Positions 38,680-47,887 of a stretch of DNA of 64,000 nt are shown one piece after another. The translations under genes and the position numbers were made by a program. The stretch comes from Gammaproteobacteria bacterium MOLA455 (GTDB lineage Bacteria; Pseudomonadota; Gammaproteobacteria; Pseudomonadales; Porticoccaceae). The notes beneath the pieces are model-generated. The model did no database searches. It had not been told where the DNA came from and saw only the letters and a program-made list of their open reading frames with translations. Every line of letters begins with the position of its first letter. The first letter of the stretch is position 1. The stretch covers positions 124,001-188,000 of the forward strand of contig AZIN01000001.1 of NCBI GenBank assembly GCA_000511875.1, written 5' to 3'.

Positions 38680-40875
38680 ATGGCAGCAGCTCCCAGACCA
38701 CCGACAGCACTTTATGACTACCCAAAATACTGGGCCGAATGTTTGCTGCCAACGCCTTTTCTGCCCATGTCCCGACAAGAGATGGATCAACTGGGCTGGG
38801 ATAGCTGCGATGTAATCCTAGTTACAGGGGACGCCTACGTCGATCACCCGAGCTTTGGTATGGCTGTGATCGGCCGTGTGCTCGAGGCTCAGGGTTTTCG
38901 GGTAGGCATTATTTCGCAGCCGGACTGGCGCGATGCCGAGAGCTTTAGAGCATTGGGTAAGCCTAATCTATATTTCGGTGTTACCGCCGGCAATATGGAT
39001 TCGATGATCAATCGCTACACCGCCGATCGACGTCTGCGTCACGATGATGCCTATACTGCTGGCGATCTAGGTGGCAAGCGTCCGGATCGCGCCGTGACGG
39101 TTTACACGCAAAAGTGCCGCGAAGCCTTTGCTGATGTGCCAGTAGTGGCCGGTGGCATAGAGGCCAGTCTGCGCCGTCTGGCCCATTATGATTACTGGTC
39201 CGAATCGGTTAAGCGTTCAGTGCTAATTGATTCCACCGCGGATATTCTGCTCTACGGTAACGCAGAGCGGGCCATGGTCGAACTGACTCACAGGATGGCC
39301 AAGGGCGAGAATATTCGCGATATCACCGACCTTCGTGGTACCGCCTTTTTATGCCGCACCATTCCCGAGGGTTGGAGAGAGATCGATTCCACTTCAGTGG
39401 ATCAGCCCGGTCGACTTAAAAAGCAAAAAAATCCCTATGAGATGTCGAAGCCCTCGGACAATGCCGACGCCAAAGAGATTCGCATGCAGGCCCTGAAAGC
39501 TGATACCTGTGCCAGCGCGGAATCTGCTAGCGCTGACAGCGAACCACAGGTGCTGTCGATTATTCCCGACACCCAAGCGATTAAAACCGATCCCAGTTCA
39601 ACCTATATCCGCATGCCATCCTTTGACGAAGTGACTGCAGACCCGGTGCTCTATGCACACGCCGACCGTATTTTTCATCGTGAAACCAATCCCGGCAATG
39701 CTCGGCCATTGGTTCAGCGCCAGGGTCGCAACGATATTTGGGTCAATCCGCCACCGATTCCATTGGAAACCGAAGAGCTGGATTGGGTGTTTGATCAGCC
39801 TTATAAGCGCGTTCCACATCCGACCTATGGCGATGCCAAGATTCCCGCCTATGACATGATCCGCTTCTCAGTGAATATTATGCGCGGCTGTTTCGGTGGC
39901 TGTACATTTTGTTCCATCACTGAACACGAAGGGCGCATTATCCAGAGTCGTTCGGAAGAGTCGATTTTGAACGAGGTTGAAAAGATCCGTGATTTGACTC
40001 CGGGCTTTACCGGTGTGATCTCCGATCTCGGTGGTCCCACGGCGAATATGTATCGCCTCAACTGTAAAGATAAAAAGATTGAGGCCACCTGCAGACGCCC
40101 GTCCTGTGTTTACCCGTCGATCTGTGTCAATTTGGAAACCGACCACAAGCACACCACTCAGCTGTATCGTAAAACCCGTGCGCTAGAGGGCGTGAAGAAA
40201 GTGGTTGTGGCTTCCGGTCTGCGCTACGATCTGGCTGTTTTGGATCCAGAGTATGTAAAAGAGCTGGTCACCCATCATGTCGGCGGCTACTTGAAGATTG
40301 CTCCAGAGCACTCTGAAGATGGACCGCTATCGAAGATGATGAAGCCGGGCATGGGTAGCTATTACGAATTCAAAGAAATGTTTGAGCGCTTCTCTAAAGA
40401 GGCGGGTAAAAAACAGTATTTAATTCCCTACTTTATTTCCGCTCATCCGGGATCCACCAATGAAGATATGATGGCGCTGGGTCTGTGGTTAAAGTCAAAT
40501 GGCTTCCGTGTCGATCAGGTGCAGAGTTTTTACCCCTCGCCCATGGCGTCGGCGACGACCATGTATTACACCGAGAAAAATCCACTTAAGCCATTAGGCA
40601 AGAATAACACTGAGCAGATTTTCACTGCCAAAACCCAAGAGCAGCGCACCCTGCACAAAGCGTTTTTGCGTTACCACGACGCAGAGAACTGGCCAATGTT
40701 GCGCAAAGCACTGCGCCGTATGGGGCGCTCTGATTTGATTGGCAGTGGTGATGGCTTCTTAGTACCTGGGGAGTCTCGTCGCGAGAAAGAAGTGATTCGT
40801 CGGCAGAGTACTAAAGCGCGACCTAATCTGAAAGCTCAGCCACGTTCATCGCGCACCAAACCCCGTCGTCGCTAG
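38680..40875 (+). CDS. YgiQ family radical SAM protein
   Basis: A large UPF0313-type radical SAM protein of 731 residues. The N-terminal half opens with [20 protein letters not shown] and a B12-binding-like fold segment ([17 protein letters not shown]). The SAM cluster cysteines are in [18 protein letters not shown] near residue 403. The conserved [20 protein letters not shown] and a basic, disordered tail (SRTKPRRR) follow. A low-complexity insertion lies near residues 260-300. The reaction catalysed by YgiQ proteins is not established. It overlaps the 3' end of rsmE by 4 bp, tail to tail. Confidence 0.93.
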   Translation: MAAAPRPPTALYDYPKYWAECLLPTPFLPMSRQEMDQLGWDSCDVILVTGDAYVDHPSFGMAVIGRVLEAQGFRVGIISQPDWRDAESFRALGKPNLYFGVTAGNMDSMINRYTADRRLRHDDAYTAGDLGGKRPDRAVTVYTQKCREAFADVPVVAGGIEASLRRLAHYDYWSESVKRSVLIDSTADILLYGNAERAMVELTHRMAKGENIRDITDLRGTAFLCRTIPEGWREIDSTSVDQPGRLKKQKNPYEMSKPSDNADAKEIRMQALKADTCASAESASADSEPQVLSIIPDTQAIKTDPSSTYIRMPSFDEVTADPVLYAHADRIFHRETNPGNARPLVQRQGRNDIWVNPPPIPLETEELDWVFDQPYKRVPHPTYGDAKIPAYDMIRFSVNIMRGCFGGCTFCSITEHEGRIIQSRSEESILNEVEKIRDLTPGFTGVISDLGGPTANMYRLNCKDKKIEATCRRPSCVYPSICVNLETDHKHTTQLYRKTRALEGVKKVVVASGLRYDLAVLDPEYVKELVTHHVGGYLKIAPEHSEDGPLSKMMKPGMGSYYEFKEMFERFSKEAGKKQYLIPYFISAHPGSTNEDMMALGLWLKSNGFRVDQVQSFYPSPMASATTMYYTEKNPLKPLGKNNTEQIFTAKTQEQRTLHKAFLRYHDAENWPMLRKALRRMGRSDLIGSGDGFLVPGESRREKEVIRRQSTKARPNLKAQPRSSRTKPRRR

Positions 40876-41582
40876 GCGGGGAATAGCCTGGATATCAGTG
40901 CCGGAACCGCGACCTCAACTCTGAGGATCCGCGGACCCAAGTGCACCGCTTCAAAACCCACGGAGCTCAATAGTTCAACTTCGTAGGGGATAAAACCACC
41001 CTCCGGGCCAATGGCTAAGGTCACTGTCGACTCGCAGCTGATCGGGCAGGGCACCTCGGTTACCGGGTGGGCAACCAATGCGCGGCTGCCTTGAATAATT
41101 TCCCCCAGTTCATCTTCAACAAAGGGTTTAAAGCGCTTGCGCATATAAAGCTTCGGCATCAGCGTGTCCTGTGCCTGTTCCAATCCTAGGATCATCTGCT
41201 CTTCAAGGGCTTCAGGTTGCAGAAATGGCGACTGCCAAAAACTTTTCTCTACACGACTGGAATTCACCAGATAGATTTCTTTGACCCCCATAGCGGCGAC
41301 GCTCTGTAAGGTCCTGCGCAGCATCTTTGGTCGCGGCAGTGCCAAAATCAAGCGCACTGGTGTGGCTGATGGTGGCGGGGTGTCTAAGCTGATCTCAAGG
41401 GTCGCCTGTTCGGCGCTGAGAGTTTTGATAATACCCTGGCCCATAAGACCGTCTATTACGCCAACCCGAACTGAATCGCCGACTGCGACGCGCTGAACGC
41501 CGAGTAGATGCTCAAGCTGACGACCGTCTACAGCAGCGACTTGCTGAGTGATTTGGTCCGGTTTGAGCAGCAAAAGATTCAT
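40872..41582 (-). CDS. rsmE: 16S rRNA (uracil1498-N3)-methyltransferase
   Basis: RsmE methylates U1498 in 16S rRNA near the decoding centre. It is a SPOUT enzyme with an N-terminal PUA-like domain ([21 protein letters not shown]) and the SAM-binding knot [17 protein letters not shown] and [15 protein letters not shown] at the C-terminus. The ATG at 41582 gives 236 residues, the family length; a TTG at 41618 is open but lacks a well-spaced ribosome site. Confidence 0.93.
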   Translation of the reverse strand: MNLLLLKPDQITQQVAAVDGRQLEHLLGVQRVAVGDSVRVGVIDGLMGQGIIKTLSAEQATLEISLDTPPPSATPVRLILALPRPKMLRRTLQSVAAMGVKEIYLVNSSRVEKSFWQSPFLQPEALEEQMILGLEQAQDTLMPKLYMRKRFKPFVEDELGEIIQGSRALVAHPVTEVPCPISCESTVTLAIGPEGGFIPYEVELLSSVGFEAVHLGPRILRVEVAVPALISRLFPA

Positions 41583-41898
41583 GGCGGGGATTGTAATGGT
41601 CGCCCCCTCAGGATTCAACGTTAGCCGATCCTATGCCTTAAAGCCATTGCTCATAGGCACTCCAGAGCTAGTTGCTGGACACATTTGCGGACCTCCTGGA
41701 ACCTTAATGAGGGAGGTTTTCTGGCGCGACTCGAATCTCGTGTGCCCTTTTACCTGTGCACTGCAGTCCTTTTATACAAAATACGATAGTACTTAAGGGT
41801 CCCAAAAAACATCATCATCATTCCCCTTTTCTGGTAGCCTCGGACAATAGTAAAAGTCAAAAATTGATGAAAAATATAATATAGGGAGTGAGATAAAA
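41583..41898. other. Intergenic region between rsmE and the DUF1254 gene
   Basis: About 315 bases without a recognisable gene, between genes transcribed away from each other. A hairpin ACCTCC (41691-41696) with GGAGGT (41712-41717) runs into four T and could be a weak + strand terminator. The last 60 bases are AT-rich and should contain the start signals of the following gene, whose ribosome site GGGAG is at 41884-41888. No convincing promoter pair was seen. Confidence 0.5.
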
Positions 41899-43398
41899 AT
41901 GACTAAAAATGAGTGGCATCAGGGGCAGGGGATCAGCCTTAGAGGCAGTATCAAGGGACTATTAAAAAGTCTATTCGTGCTGAGTCTTTTTCTTTGCACA
42001 ACTGTGGGCACGTCAAGCGAGACGGCATTGCCAGGAAAAATATCTGCAGGACTAACGGCCGCTACCGATTGGCGCGAAGATCAGGCCTATTTTTTAGGGA
42101 TGCAGGCTTATATTTATGGTTATCCTGCGTTGCGCTACACCCGTGATCGATACCGTATGGTCGAAAATGCAACTGGCATTATTCAGATTCGGGTGAACGA
42201 TTTTTTCCACGTAACTCGATTAGCCAACTCGAGCGACAAGTACAGTGCCTCTGCCAATCATGACACCATATATTCGCTATCGTGGATCGATTTGAACGAA
42301 GAGCCTATGGTGATCCATGCACCGCAAGGCGATGGGCGCTACATCGATATTGAATTAGCTGAATTCTACTCTGATGTGTTTGGTTATGTCAGTCCACATC
42401 TACACGATGGCAAGGCTATCACCTACCTTTTGCTGGGGCCGAAGTGGGATGGAGCAATTCCAGAGGGCCAGTTTGATGGCGTGCTTCGCTCGCCAACTCC
42501 CTGGGTCTGGGCGGTTGCGCGTGTCTACTCTTCTGGCGATGACGACGATTTAGTGATCGCCAAAAAAATTCAATCAGAATTTGCCCTGGCACCTCTGTCA
42601 CAGTGGCAGTCAGGTAATATCGTTCCCAGTACAAGGCGCGATGTTCGAGATCCGTTCTCTGATGCCAATGATCCCCTAGCGGATTTTCGCACCATGAATG
42701 CGGCCATGAACGAGAATCCGCCGCCGCCGCGGGATGCTGCATTGATGCGCGAATTTGGGCGAGTAGGCCTTGGCCCTCTGGCCACCGTAGCTCTTGATGA
42801 TCTCAATGAGAATACCCGTAGGGGGCTCCAAAGAGCTCTGTTGGACGGGAATATTTTATTGCAAAAACTGGCAGAGGCCGGCGGTGATACCAAGGTGGTC
42901 AACAATTGGTTCTTTGGTGACAAAAACTGGGGCAGAATGGCCGAAAGCGGTGACTTTTTAGGCCGCGCATCGCCTCAGTCCTATGCCGGTGGAATTGAAC
43001 ACTGGGTTGAGATGGCCGCGAAGTTGCGCAGTTTTGCCGATGCGGACGGAGAGATTTTAAATGGTAAAAATAATTATAGAATCAGATTTGAAAAGGACCA
43101 GATTCCGACGGCAAGGGCATTTTGGTCGATCAGTGTGTACGATGATAAATTCAATCTCGCTGAGACTGATTGGGACAAATACCTGGTAAGCGACGCGACA
43201 GAGAATCTGGTTTATGGGCAAGACGGTTCACTGGAAATTTATTTGCAGCAGGATCAGCCAGAACAGGCATATCGAGCCAATTGGATTCCTTTACCCAAAG
43301 GTGATTTTAATTTATTTTTTAGATTTTACCTGCCGAACCAGTCAATGATAGATCAGACCTATGTGCCGCCGCCGGTTCGTAAAACAGCGGCGAATTAG
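41899..43398 (+). CDS. DUF1254/DUF1214 domain protein, exported
   Basis: The N-terminus has a basic stretch and a hydrophobic core (LLKSLFVLSLFLCTTVGTSS), a probable Sec signal. Residues from about 65 to 200 match DUF1254 (QAYIYGYPALRY, NDFFHVTRLANSSDK, ANHDTIYSLSWIDL) and the C-terminal 110 match DUF1214 (ARAFWSISVYDDKFNLAETD, then LPKGDFNLFFRFYLP). These domains commonly occur together in periplasmic or surface proteins of unknown function. It has 499 residues. It stands alone between rsmE and a tRNA gene with no operon partner. Confidence 0.88.
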   Translation: MTKNEWHQGQGISLRGSIKGLLKSLFVLSLFLCTTVGTSSETALPGKISAGLTAATDWREDQAYFLGMQAYIYGYPALRYTRDRYRMVENATGIIQIRVNDFFHVTRLANSSDKYSASANHDTIYSLSWIDLNEEPMVIHAPQGDGRYIDIELAEFYSDVFGYVSPHLHDGKAITYLLLGPKWDGAIPEGQFDGVLRSPTPWVWAVARVYSSGDDDDLVIAKKIQSEFALAPLSQWQSGNIVPSTRRDVRDPFSDANDPLADFRTMNAAMNENPPPPRDAALMREFGRVGLGPLATVALDDLNENTRRGLQRALLDGNILLQKLAEAGGDTKVVNNWFFGDKNWGRMAESGDFLGRASPQSYAGGIEHWVEMAAKLRSFADADGEILNGKNNYRIRFEKDQIPTARAFWSISVYDDKFNLAETDWDKYLVSDATENLVYGQDGSLEIYLQQDQPEQAYRANWIPLPKGDFNLFFRFYLPNQSMIDQTYVPPPVRKTAAN

Positions 43399-43430
43399 CC
43401 TCTTTTTTACTGGTTTATAGGCTTATGCTG

Positions 43431-43506
43431 TGGTCTCCCCTTCAGGAGTCGAACCTGAAATTCAAGCTTAGGAGGCTAGCGTGATATCCAATTTCACCAA
43501 GGGGAG
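43431..43506 (-). tRNA. tRNA-Arg (anticodon CCT)
   Basis: On the minus strand a 76-nt cloverleaf: acceptor CTCCCCT with AGGGGAG, anticodon loop CTCCTAA with CCT, T-loop TTCGACT, and ACCA encoded at the end. It resembles E. coli argW throughout. The anticodon stem CTAGC/GCTTG has one T-T mismatch, which is unusual. This tRNA decodes AGG. Confidence 0.93.
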
Positions 43507-43514
43507 GCGCGGGC

Positions 43515-43520
43515 ATTATA
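43515..43520 (-). promoter_or_regulatory. Candidate -10 element of tRNA-Arg
   Basis: On the minus strand TATAAT is followed by the GC-rich GCCCGCG, 8 bp before the tRNA 5' end. The -35 is poor (TATTGA with a 17-bp spacer). The short distance means transcription would start almost at the mature end. Confidence 0.55.
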
Positions 43521-43729
43521 GCGAAAAGATCGTTGATTCAATACTAGAAGAGCCCCGAAACAATGCCTGTTGAAAAAATCATAGATGACTTGTTTTGATA
43601 ACGGCGGCTTAAATCTCGATAACTGATTAGATTCTATTCATGTACAAATAGATAGAGATGTTTAATATAAAAATAATACTCGAATTAGCAGTATCAGCGG
43701 CGGAGATGGTAATGGCTGCTACTGAAATC

Positions 43730-43796
43730 GCTAGGGGTCTCACTCTATCTGGCCGCATACAAAAGCCGCATACAAAAAAGGCCCCTTAAAAAGGGG
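43730..43796. repeat. Direct repeat copy B with a broken terminator hairpin
   Basis: It begins with the same 35 bases as copy A at 44069 (GCTAGGGGTCTCACTCTATC, GGCCGCATACAAAA) and ends in GGCCCCTTAAAAAGGGG. Relative to copy A it carries an extra 13-bp tandem duplication GCCGCATACAAAA and lacks the closing CCTTTTTT arm of the terminator. It marks the left boundary of the 75-bp repeat array. Confidence 0.9.
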
Positions 43797-43844
43797 TAGT
43801 TTCGGTTATAGGGTTTGAGTTCTGGGGGAAGGGATTGATTGTTG

Positions 43845-43862
43845 GCAGCCTTAGGGCTGCCA
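43845..43862. repeat. Inverted repeat at the edge of the 75-bp array
   Basis: TTGGCAGCC-TTA-GGGCTGCCA forms a hairpin with a perfect 7-bp core GGCAGCC/GGCTGCC. It adjoins the first copy of the 75-bp repeat and resembles the third hairpin of that repeat (CAGCC-TATG-GGCTG) in its core, so it may be a diverged part of a further unit. Confidence 0.7.
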
Positions 43863-43865
43863 GCA

Positions 43866-44057
43866 AGTCCTGCGGACCGCCGGTGGCGTCCAAAATGCCT
43901 TCGCATTTAGTGATAGATTTCAGCCTATGGGCTGAGATCTAGTCCTGAGGACCGCCGGTGGCGTCCAAAATGCCTTCGCATTTAGTGATAGATTTCAGCC
44001 TATGGGCTGAGATCTAGTCCTGCGGACCGCCGGTGGCGTCCAAAATGCCTTCGCATT
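43866..44057. repeat. 75-bp tandem repeat array with three hairpins per unit
   Basis: Two full units (43866-43940, 43941-44015) and a 42-bp partial third (44016-44057) follow head to tail with period 75 bp. They are identical except for one base (TGCGG in units 1 and 3, TGAGG in unit 2). Each full unit holds three inverted repeats in order: GGAC(C)GCC-GGT-GGCGTCC, AAATGC-CTTC-GCATTT and GATTTCAGCC-TATG-GGCTGAGATC (10-bp stem, one G-T pair). No reading frame covers it. It is between tRNA-Ser and tRNA-Arg, both read from the minus strand. Its function is unknown; it is not a CRISPR since there are no spacers. Confidence 0.92.
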
Positions 44058-44068
44058 TTGTCGAACCT

Positions 44069-44122
44069 GCTAGGGGTCTCACTCTATCTGGCCGCATACA
44101 AAAAAGGCCCCTTAAAAAGGGG
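44069..44122. repeat. Direct repeat copy A including the tRNA-Ser terminator arm
   Basis: It shares 35 exact bases with copy B (43730) and continues into the intact terminator stem next to tRNA-Ser. The two copies flank the 75-bp array in the same orientation, so the array plus one copy looks like the product of a segment duplication. Confidence 0.9.
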
Positions 44123-44131
44123 CCTTTTTTG
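44100..44131. terminator. Terminator of tRNA-Ser, symmetric
   Basis: AAAAAAGGCCCCTT pairs with AAGGGGCCTTTTTT around AAA. The stem is long and the flanking A and T tracts make it work in either direction. It begins 3 bp after the CCA end of tRNA-Ser as read on the minus strand. Confidence 0.92.
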
Positions 44132-44133
44132 TA

Positions 44134-44224
44134 TGGCGGTGGGATAGGGATTCGAACCCTAGTTAGGCTATTAACCTAAGCCAGTTTTCAAGACTGGTGC
44201 ATTCAACCGCTCTGCCATCCCACC
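44134..44224 (-). tRNA. tRNA-Ser (anticodon TGA)
   Basis: A 91-nt class II tRNA on the minus strand: acceptor GGTGGGAT region pairs with ATCCCACC, the anticodon loop reads CTTGAAA with TGA, a long variable arm (TAGGTTAATAGCCTA) follows, the T-loop is TTCGAAT, and GCCA is encoded. It lies 48 bp after the rne stop. Confidence 0.97.
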
Positions 44225-44229
44225 TAATG

Positions 44230-44265
44230 AAGGCGCGATTATACAGCGCCTTTTTGCTAGGACAA
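44230..44265. promoter_or_regulatory. tRNA-Ser promoter with the -10 in a hairpin loop
   Basis: On the minus strand, TTGTCC (44265-44260), a 16-bp spacer and TATAAT (44243-44238) form a plausible sigma-70 promoter, followed by CGCGCC. The -10 lies in the 9-base loop of a perfect 7-bp inverted repeat, AAGGCGC (44230-44236) with GCGCCTT (44246-44252). Read on the + strand the same hairpin ends in a run of five T and looks like an intrinsic terminator facing rne. Promoter and terminator roles are both inferred. Confidence 0.65.
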
Positions 44266-44272
44266 GTACCAA

Positions 44273-47200
44273 TTACTCTTGTGGACCTTTTTCGTCAGAT
44301 TCTTTTGCTGCACCTGTGTCTAAAGAGGCGCTATCAGCCTTGTTGGTCTGACTAGCTCGTTTTTTACGAGGGTCATTAGATGCTCTGGCTGCAGGTGCTT
44401 TTGGCACTGCAGTCAGTACTGGCTTGCTAGTGTCTATTGCAACTGCTGCAGGTTTCTCAACTCGTGCGGTGCTGACTTTAACGTCGCTTACTGGTTTTGG
44501 CTTGAAGCGTGGATCATTGCTCGCTCTGGCGCTTCCAGATTTAGCGGACTTAGCGACTGTTTTTGCTTCAGCTTTTGGCGCATCTTTTGCTGCAATTTCG
44601 GCGGGAGCCTTTTCAGTGGCTTTAGCCTTTGCAACTGGTGCAGTAGCTTCTGCAGGTGCAGGTGCTTGAGTCGCAATTGGAGCCTCGGCCATGATAGGAG
44701 CCTCGGCCTTGATAGGCGCTTCTGCCTGTACTGGTGCGGCTGTTGCTTCGCCAGCTGCCTCAGAGGGTGCGGAATCAGCTTCAACTTTCTTTGGTTTAGC
44801 CGGTGCTTTTCTACGCGCTCTTGGCTTAGGTGCAGGTTTCTCTTCAGAGGCCGCAGCTGGGTCCTGAGTTTCAGTAACTGCTGGAGCCGCTTCAGTCGGC
44901 ACTGTCTCAGCACCATCTAAAGTCTCAGCTTTTGGCTTGCGACGGCGAGCAGGGCGCTTGCGTGCTGGCTTAGTCTCTGTAGCGTCGACTGCTGCATCAG
45001 TTGTGTCTGATGCTACGTTTGTTACTGGAGCTTCAGTGGCTACTGCTGGAGTCTCCTCTGCTACTACAGCTGCTGTTGCAACTGCTGGTGTTTCAATTGC
45101 GATGTCTGCAGATACCTGCTCTACAACATTGGCTGGAACATCCTGACGCTGGCGACGACGACGTGGTCCACGACGCTTGTCATTTGGACGCTTCTTAAGC
45201 TCTCCACCTTCACCGGCTTCAGGGCTCTTGTCGGCTGTCTGAGGCGCAGTGCTTGCCGCATCGACTTTTTGCTCGCGAGCTTCTGACTTGGCTGCAGGAC
45301 GAGACTGTCCGTTGCGGCCTCTGCCTTGGGCTGGCTTGTCTGATGAACGCTCTGATGACTTGTCGGCTGACTTTGCTTGCGTCTCTGTGCGGTCGCCATC
45401 GCGGGGATTTTCGTTGCGGTTGCGGTTGCGATTGCGATTGTTTGGTCGGCGGTTGCCCTGACGATTGCGACTGTCTTGACTCTGACCGCCACGACGGTTG
45501 GATCCGCTTGGACGCGCTTTCTTTTCTTCTTCAGCCTTCTTTTCTTCGGCGCTAGTGTCTGTGCCAAAAATGCTTCCCCAGATGCGCTTGAGAAGGCCAG
45601 GCTTTGTAGTCTTGGTAGCTACCGCAGCAGCTGGCGCGGCTTTCTCTGGCATGGTTGGAGCTGGAGTGCTTGGAGCCAATGTTTTTACTGCTGGCTCTGA
45701 GATCGGCAGTGGTGCACTGCTGCGCTCTAGATCCTGCTCTGGTTCTTTGCTGCTTAGCTCATGGGCTAGCTTGTAGCTGAACTCACCGTCGCTTTCATCG
45801 TCGTCCTGGGCACGAATGCGCACGACTTCGAAATGTGGGGTTTCCATCTGCGTATTGGGCAGCACGACAATGTTGATTTTGTTGCGGCTTTCAATGTCGG
45901 CAATTTCGCTGCGCTTTTCGTTGAGCAAGAAGGTGGCAACAGAGACCGGCACTATGGCGCGAATCTCTTTGCTGAATTCTTTCTGTGCTTCTTCTTCAAT
46001 AAGACGAAGAATAGATAGCGCCAGTGACCGTGTGCCGCGGATAGTGCCCTGACCTTTACAGCGCGGGCAGATCTTCGACATGGTCTCTTCCAGAGAAGGG
46101 CGTAGTCGCTGACGTGACATTTCCAATAGGCCAAAGCGTGAGATGCGGCCGACCTGAACGCGAGCGCGATCAATTTTCAGCGCATCACGAATCGTGTTTT
46201 CCACTTCTTTCTGGTGACGTGCGTTGAGCATGTCAATAAAGTCGATCACGATCAGGCCGCCAACATCGCGCAGACGCAGTTGACGGGCAACTTCTTCAGC
46301 CGCTTCTTTGTTGGTGTTAAAGGCTGTCTCTTCAATATCACCGCCCCTGGTGGCGCGGGCCGAGTTAATGTCGATAGAGACCATGGCTTCAGTAATATCG
46401 ATTACGATTGAACCGCCAGAGGGAAGACTGACTTCGCGTCGAAACGCAGTCTCGATCTGGTTTTCTATTTGGTAGCGATTAAACAGCGGAATCTGTTCTT
46501 GGTAGAATTTCACTTTGTTGGTGAAGTCTGGCATGACTGTGCCAATAAAGGCGGCGGCAAGGTTGTATGCATCTTGGCTATCGACAATGACTTCGCCGAC
46601 GTCTTGGCGCAGGTAGTCGCGGATGGCACGAACAATAACGTTGCTTTCCTGGAACAAGAAGTGCGGAGCTTTGGCACCCTCAGCTTCGGCTTCAATGGTG
46701 TTCCAAAGCTGCAGTAAGTAATCCAGATCCCACTGCAGTTCTTCAGTGGCTCGGCCTATGCCGGCGGTACGGACTATGGCGCCCATGCCCTCAGGAATAT
46801 TTAAACCGCGCATGGCTTCGCGTAGATCAGCGCGCTCTTCACCTTCGATGCGACGGGAGATACCGCCGGCACGAGGGTTGTTTGGCATCAGTACTAGGTA
46901 GCGACCAGCGAGACTGATAAAGGTAGTTAGTGCAGCGCCTTTGGAGCCGCGCTCTTCTTTCTCTACCTGGACAAATATTTCCTGACCTTCACGAATCGCA
47001 TCTTTAATATTGACGCGGCCGCCGTCGGAGGATTTGCCTTTGAAGTATTCGCGAGAGATTTCTTTTAACGGGAGGAAGCCGTGACGGTCAGCACCGTAAT
47101 CGACAAATGCTGCTTCGAGGCTAGGCTCAACTCTGGTAATCTTACCTTTATAAATGTTGGCTTTCTTTTGTTCTCTTGTGCGGTTTTCGATATCCAGGTC

Positions 47201-47275
47201 ATAGAGCTTCTGGCCATCAACCATAGCGACGCGCACTTCTTCAGTGTGCGAAGCATTTATTAACATACGTTTCAT
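44273..47275 (-). CDS. rne: Ribonuclease E
   Basis: RNase E is the main mRNA-decay and rRNA/tRNA-processing endonuclease. The N-terminus [21 protein letters not shown] and the S1 domain (residues about 35-125) are followed by the catalytic Asp motifs [13 protein letters not shown] (near 300) and [12 protein letters not shown] (near 345) and the zinc-link CPRCKGQG (near 405). From about residue 520 the protein is disordered: an Arg/Asn-rich RNA-binding stretch ([20 protein letters not shown]) and a long Ala/Pro/Lys/Glu-rich tail, the usual degradosome scaffold region. It has 1000 residues. The start has AAAGGTG upstream. tRNA-Ser follows downstream. Confidence 0.96.
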   Translation of the reverse strand: MKRMLINASHTEEVRVAMVDGQKLYDLDIENRTREQKKANIYKGKITRVEPSLEAAFVDYGADRHGFLPLKEISREYFKGKSSDGGRVNIKDAIREGQEIFVQVEKEERGSKGAALTTFISLAGRYLVLMPNNPRAGGISRRIEGEERADLREAMRGLNIPEGMGAIVRTAGIGRATEELQWDLDYLLQLWNTIEAEAEGAKAPHFLFQESNVIVRAIRDYLRQDVGEVIVDSQDAYNLAAAFIGTVMPDFTNKVKFYQEQIPLFNRYQIENQIETAFRREVSLPSGGSIVIDITEAMVSIDINSARATRGGDIEETAFNTNKEAAEEVARQLRLRDVGGLIVIDFIDMLNARHQKEVENTIRDALKIDRARVQVGRISRFGLLEMSRQRLRPSLEETMSKICPRCKGQGTIRGTRSLALSILRLIEEEAQKEFSKEIRAIVPVSVATFLLNEKRSEIADIESRNKINIVVLPNTQMETPHFEVVRIRAQDDDESDGEFSYKLAHELSSKEPEQDLERSSAPLPISEPAVKTLAPSTPAPTMPEKAAPAAAVATKTTKPGLLKRIWGSIFGTDTSAEEKKAEEEKKARPSGSNRRGGQSQDSRNRQGNRRPNNRNRNRNRNENPRDGDRTETQAKSADKSSERSSDKPAQGRGRNGQSRPAAKSEAREQKVDAASTAPQTADKSPEAGEGGELKKRPNDKRRGPRRRRQRQDVPANVVEQVSADIAIETPAVATAAVVAEETPAVATEAPVTNVASDTTDAAVDATETKPARKRPARRRKPKAETLDGAETVPTEAAPAVTETQDPAAASEEKPAPKPRARRKAPAKPKKVEADSAPSEAAGEATAAPVQAEAPIKAEAPIMAEAPIATQAPAPAEATAPVAKAKATEKAPAEIAAKDAPKAEAKTVAKSAKSGSARASNDPRFKPKPVSDVKVSTARVEKPAAVAIDTSKPVLTAVPKAPAARASNDPRKKRASQTNKADSASLDTGAAKESDEKGPQE

Positions 47276-47830
47276 AATTCACCTTTGCTTGTTGTGTCGA
47301 GCAGCAGTAGTGAAAAGAGGTAAGAAGAGGTGTGATCAAGCAAGTAACTAGCTTATAGATGAAGTGTCAAACAGCGGCAGTAGGCGATTGATGCGCACTG
47401 CCAAATACTCCTTTCCCCCATTTTACTGGCTTTGAGCGCAGTTATGGGGATGCTATCCATTATTTAGTATCTTGTTCTCAGTTAACCGAACAGCGTTTTT
47501 GTCTCTACACAAGCCCTACGAAAACGCCAGGCTTTAGGTGATTCAAACGTGTCTTACTTTAAGAAAGATAGGCCTCTAAGGGTAGGTCTTTCTCAATTGC
47601 GGTTAACTTCTGTAACCAAAATTATCTTGTCTTTTCTCTGCAGCCTACTCAGCTGTCATGGAGTGTCGGCCCCAACGGCCAGACTCTCATGTATTCTTTT
47701 TCGCTTAGCCCTCTGGCATTTGGCGATCTGTTCAACCTCTGGGGCAGTACTATATTGCACTGGGCAGCAGGGAACTTGGCGGCAATGTAACAACAAAGCC
47801 TGTGAGTTTCAATCTAAACAGATAATTTAG
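47276..47830. other. Divergent region between rne and rluC
   Basis: About 550 bases with no gene I can support; a 93-codon open frame at 47549-47830 lacks a ribosome site and looks like chance. The rne ribosome site AAAGGTG lies next to its ATG. The rne side is long enough for an extended leader such as the one through which E. coli RNase E controls its own mRNA, but I could not identify the conserved hairpins. The rluC promoter begins at 47831. Confidence 0.6.
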
Positions 47831-47859
47831 TTGGGAACGGCGGGGCTGCTAGGTACAAT
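47831..47859 (+). promoter_or_regulatory. Sigma-70 promoter of rluC
   Basis: TTGGGA (47831-47836), a 17-bp spacer and TACAAT (47854-47859) are followed by the discriminator GCGCGCC. The expected start near 47866 is 22 bp before the ATG at 47888 and excludes an upstream TTG at 47831 as the rluC start codon. Confidence 0.8.
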
Positions 47860-47887
47860 GCGCGCCAAATCATTACAAGCAGTGCCC

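Noticed and set aside
41720-41745. tRNA remnant on the minus strand (GATTCGAGTC)
   Set aside because: It has the look of a T-loop but its flanking bases do not form a T stem or an acceptor arm.
41875-41880. TATAAT as the promoter of the DUF1254 gene
   Set aside because: Transcription would start at or inside the ribosome site at 41884-41888, and there is no -35.
43866-44057. CRISPR array
   Set aside because: The repeats are contiguous with a 75-bp period and there are no unique spacers or cas genes.
44424-46052. Long open frames antisense to the rne 3' half
   Set aside because: They mirror the Ala/Pro/Lys/Glu-rich and Arg-rich disordered tail of RNase E; composition alone keeps those frames open.
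47549-47830. 93-codon open frame between rne and rluC
   Set aside because: No ribosome site, no recognisable domain, unusual composition, and it overlaps the expected rne leader on the other strand.
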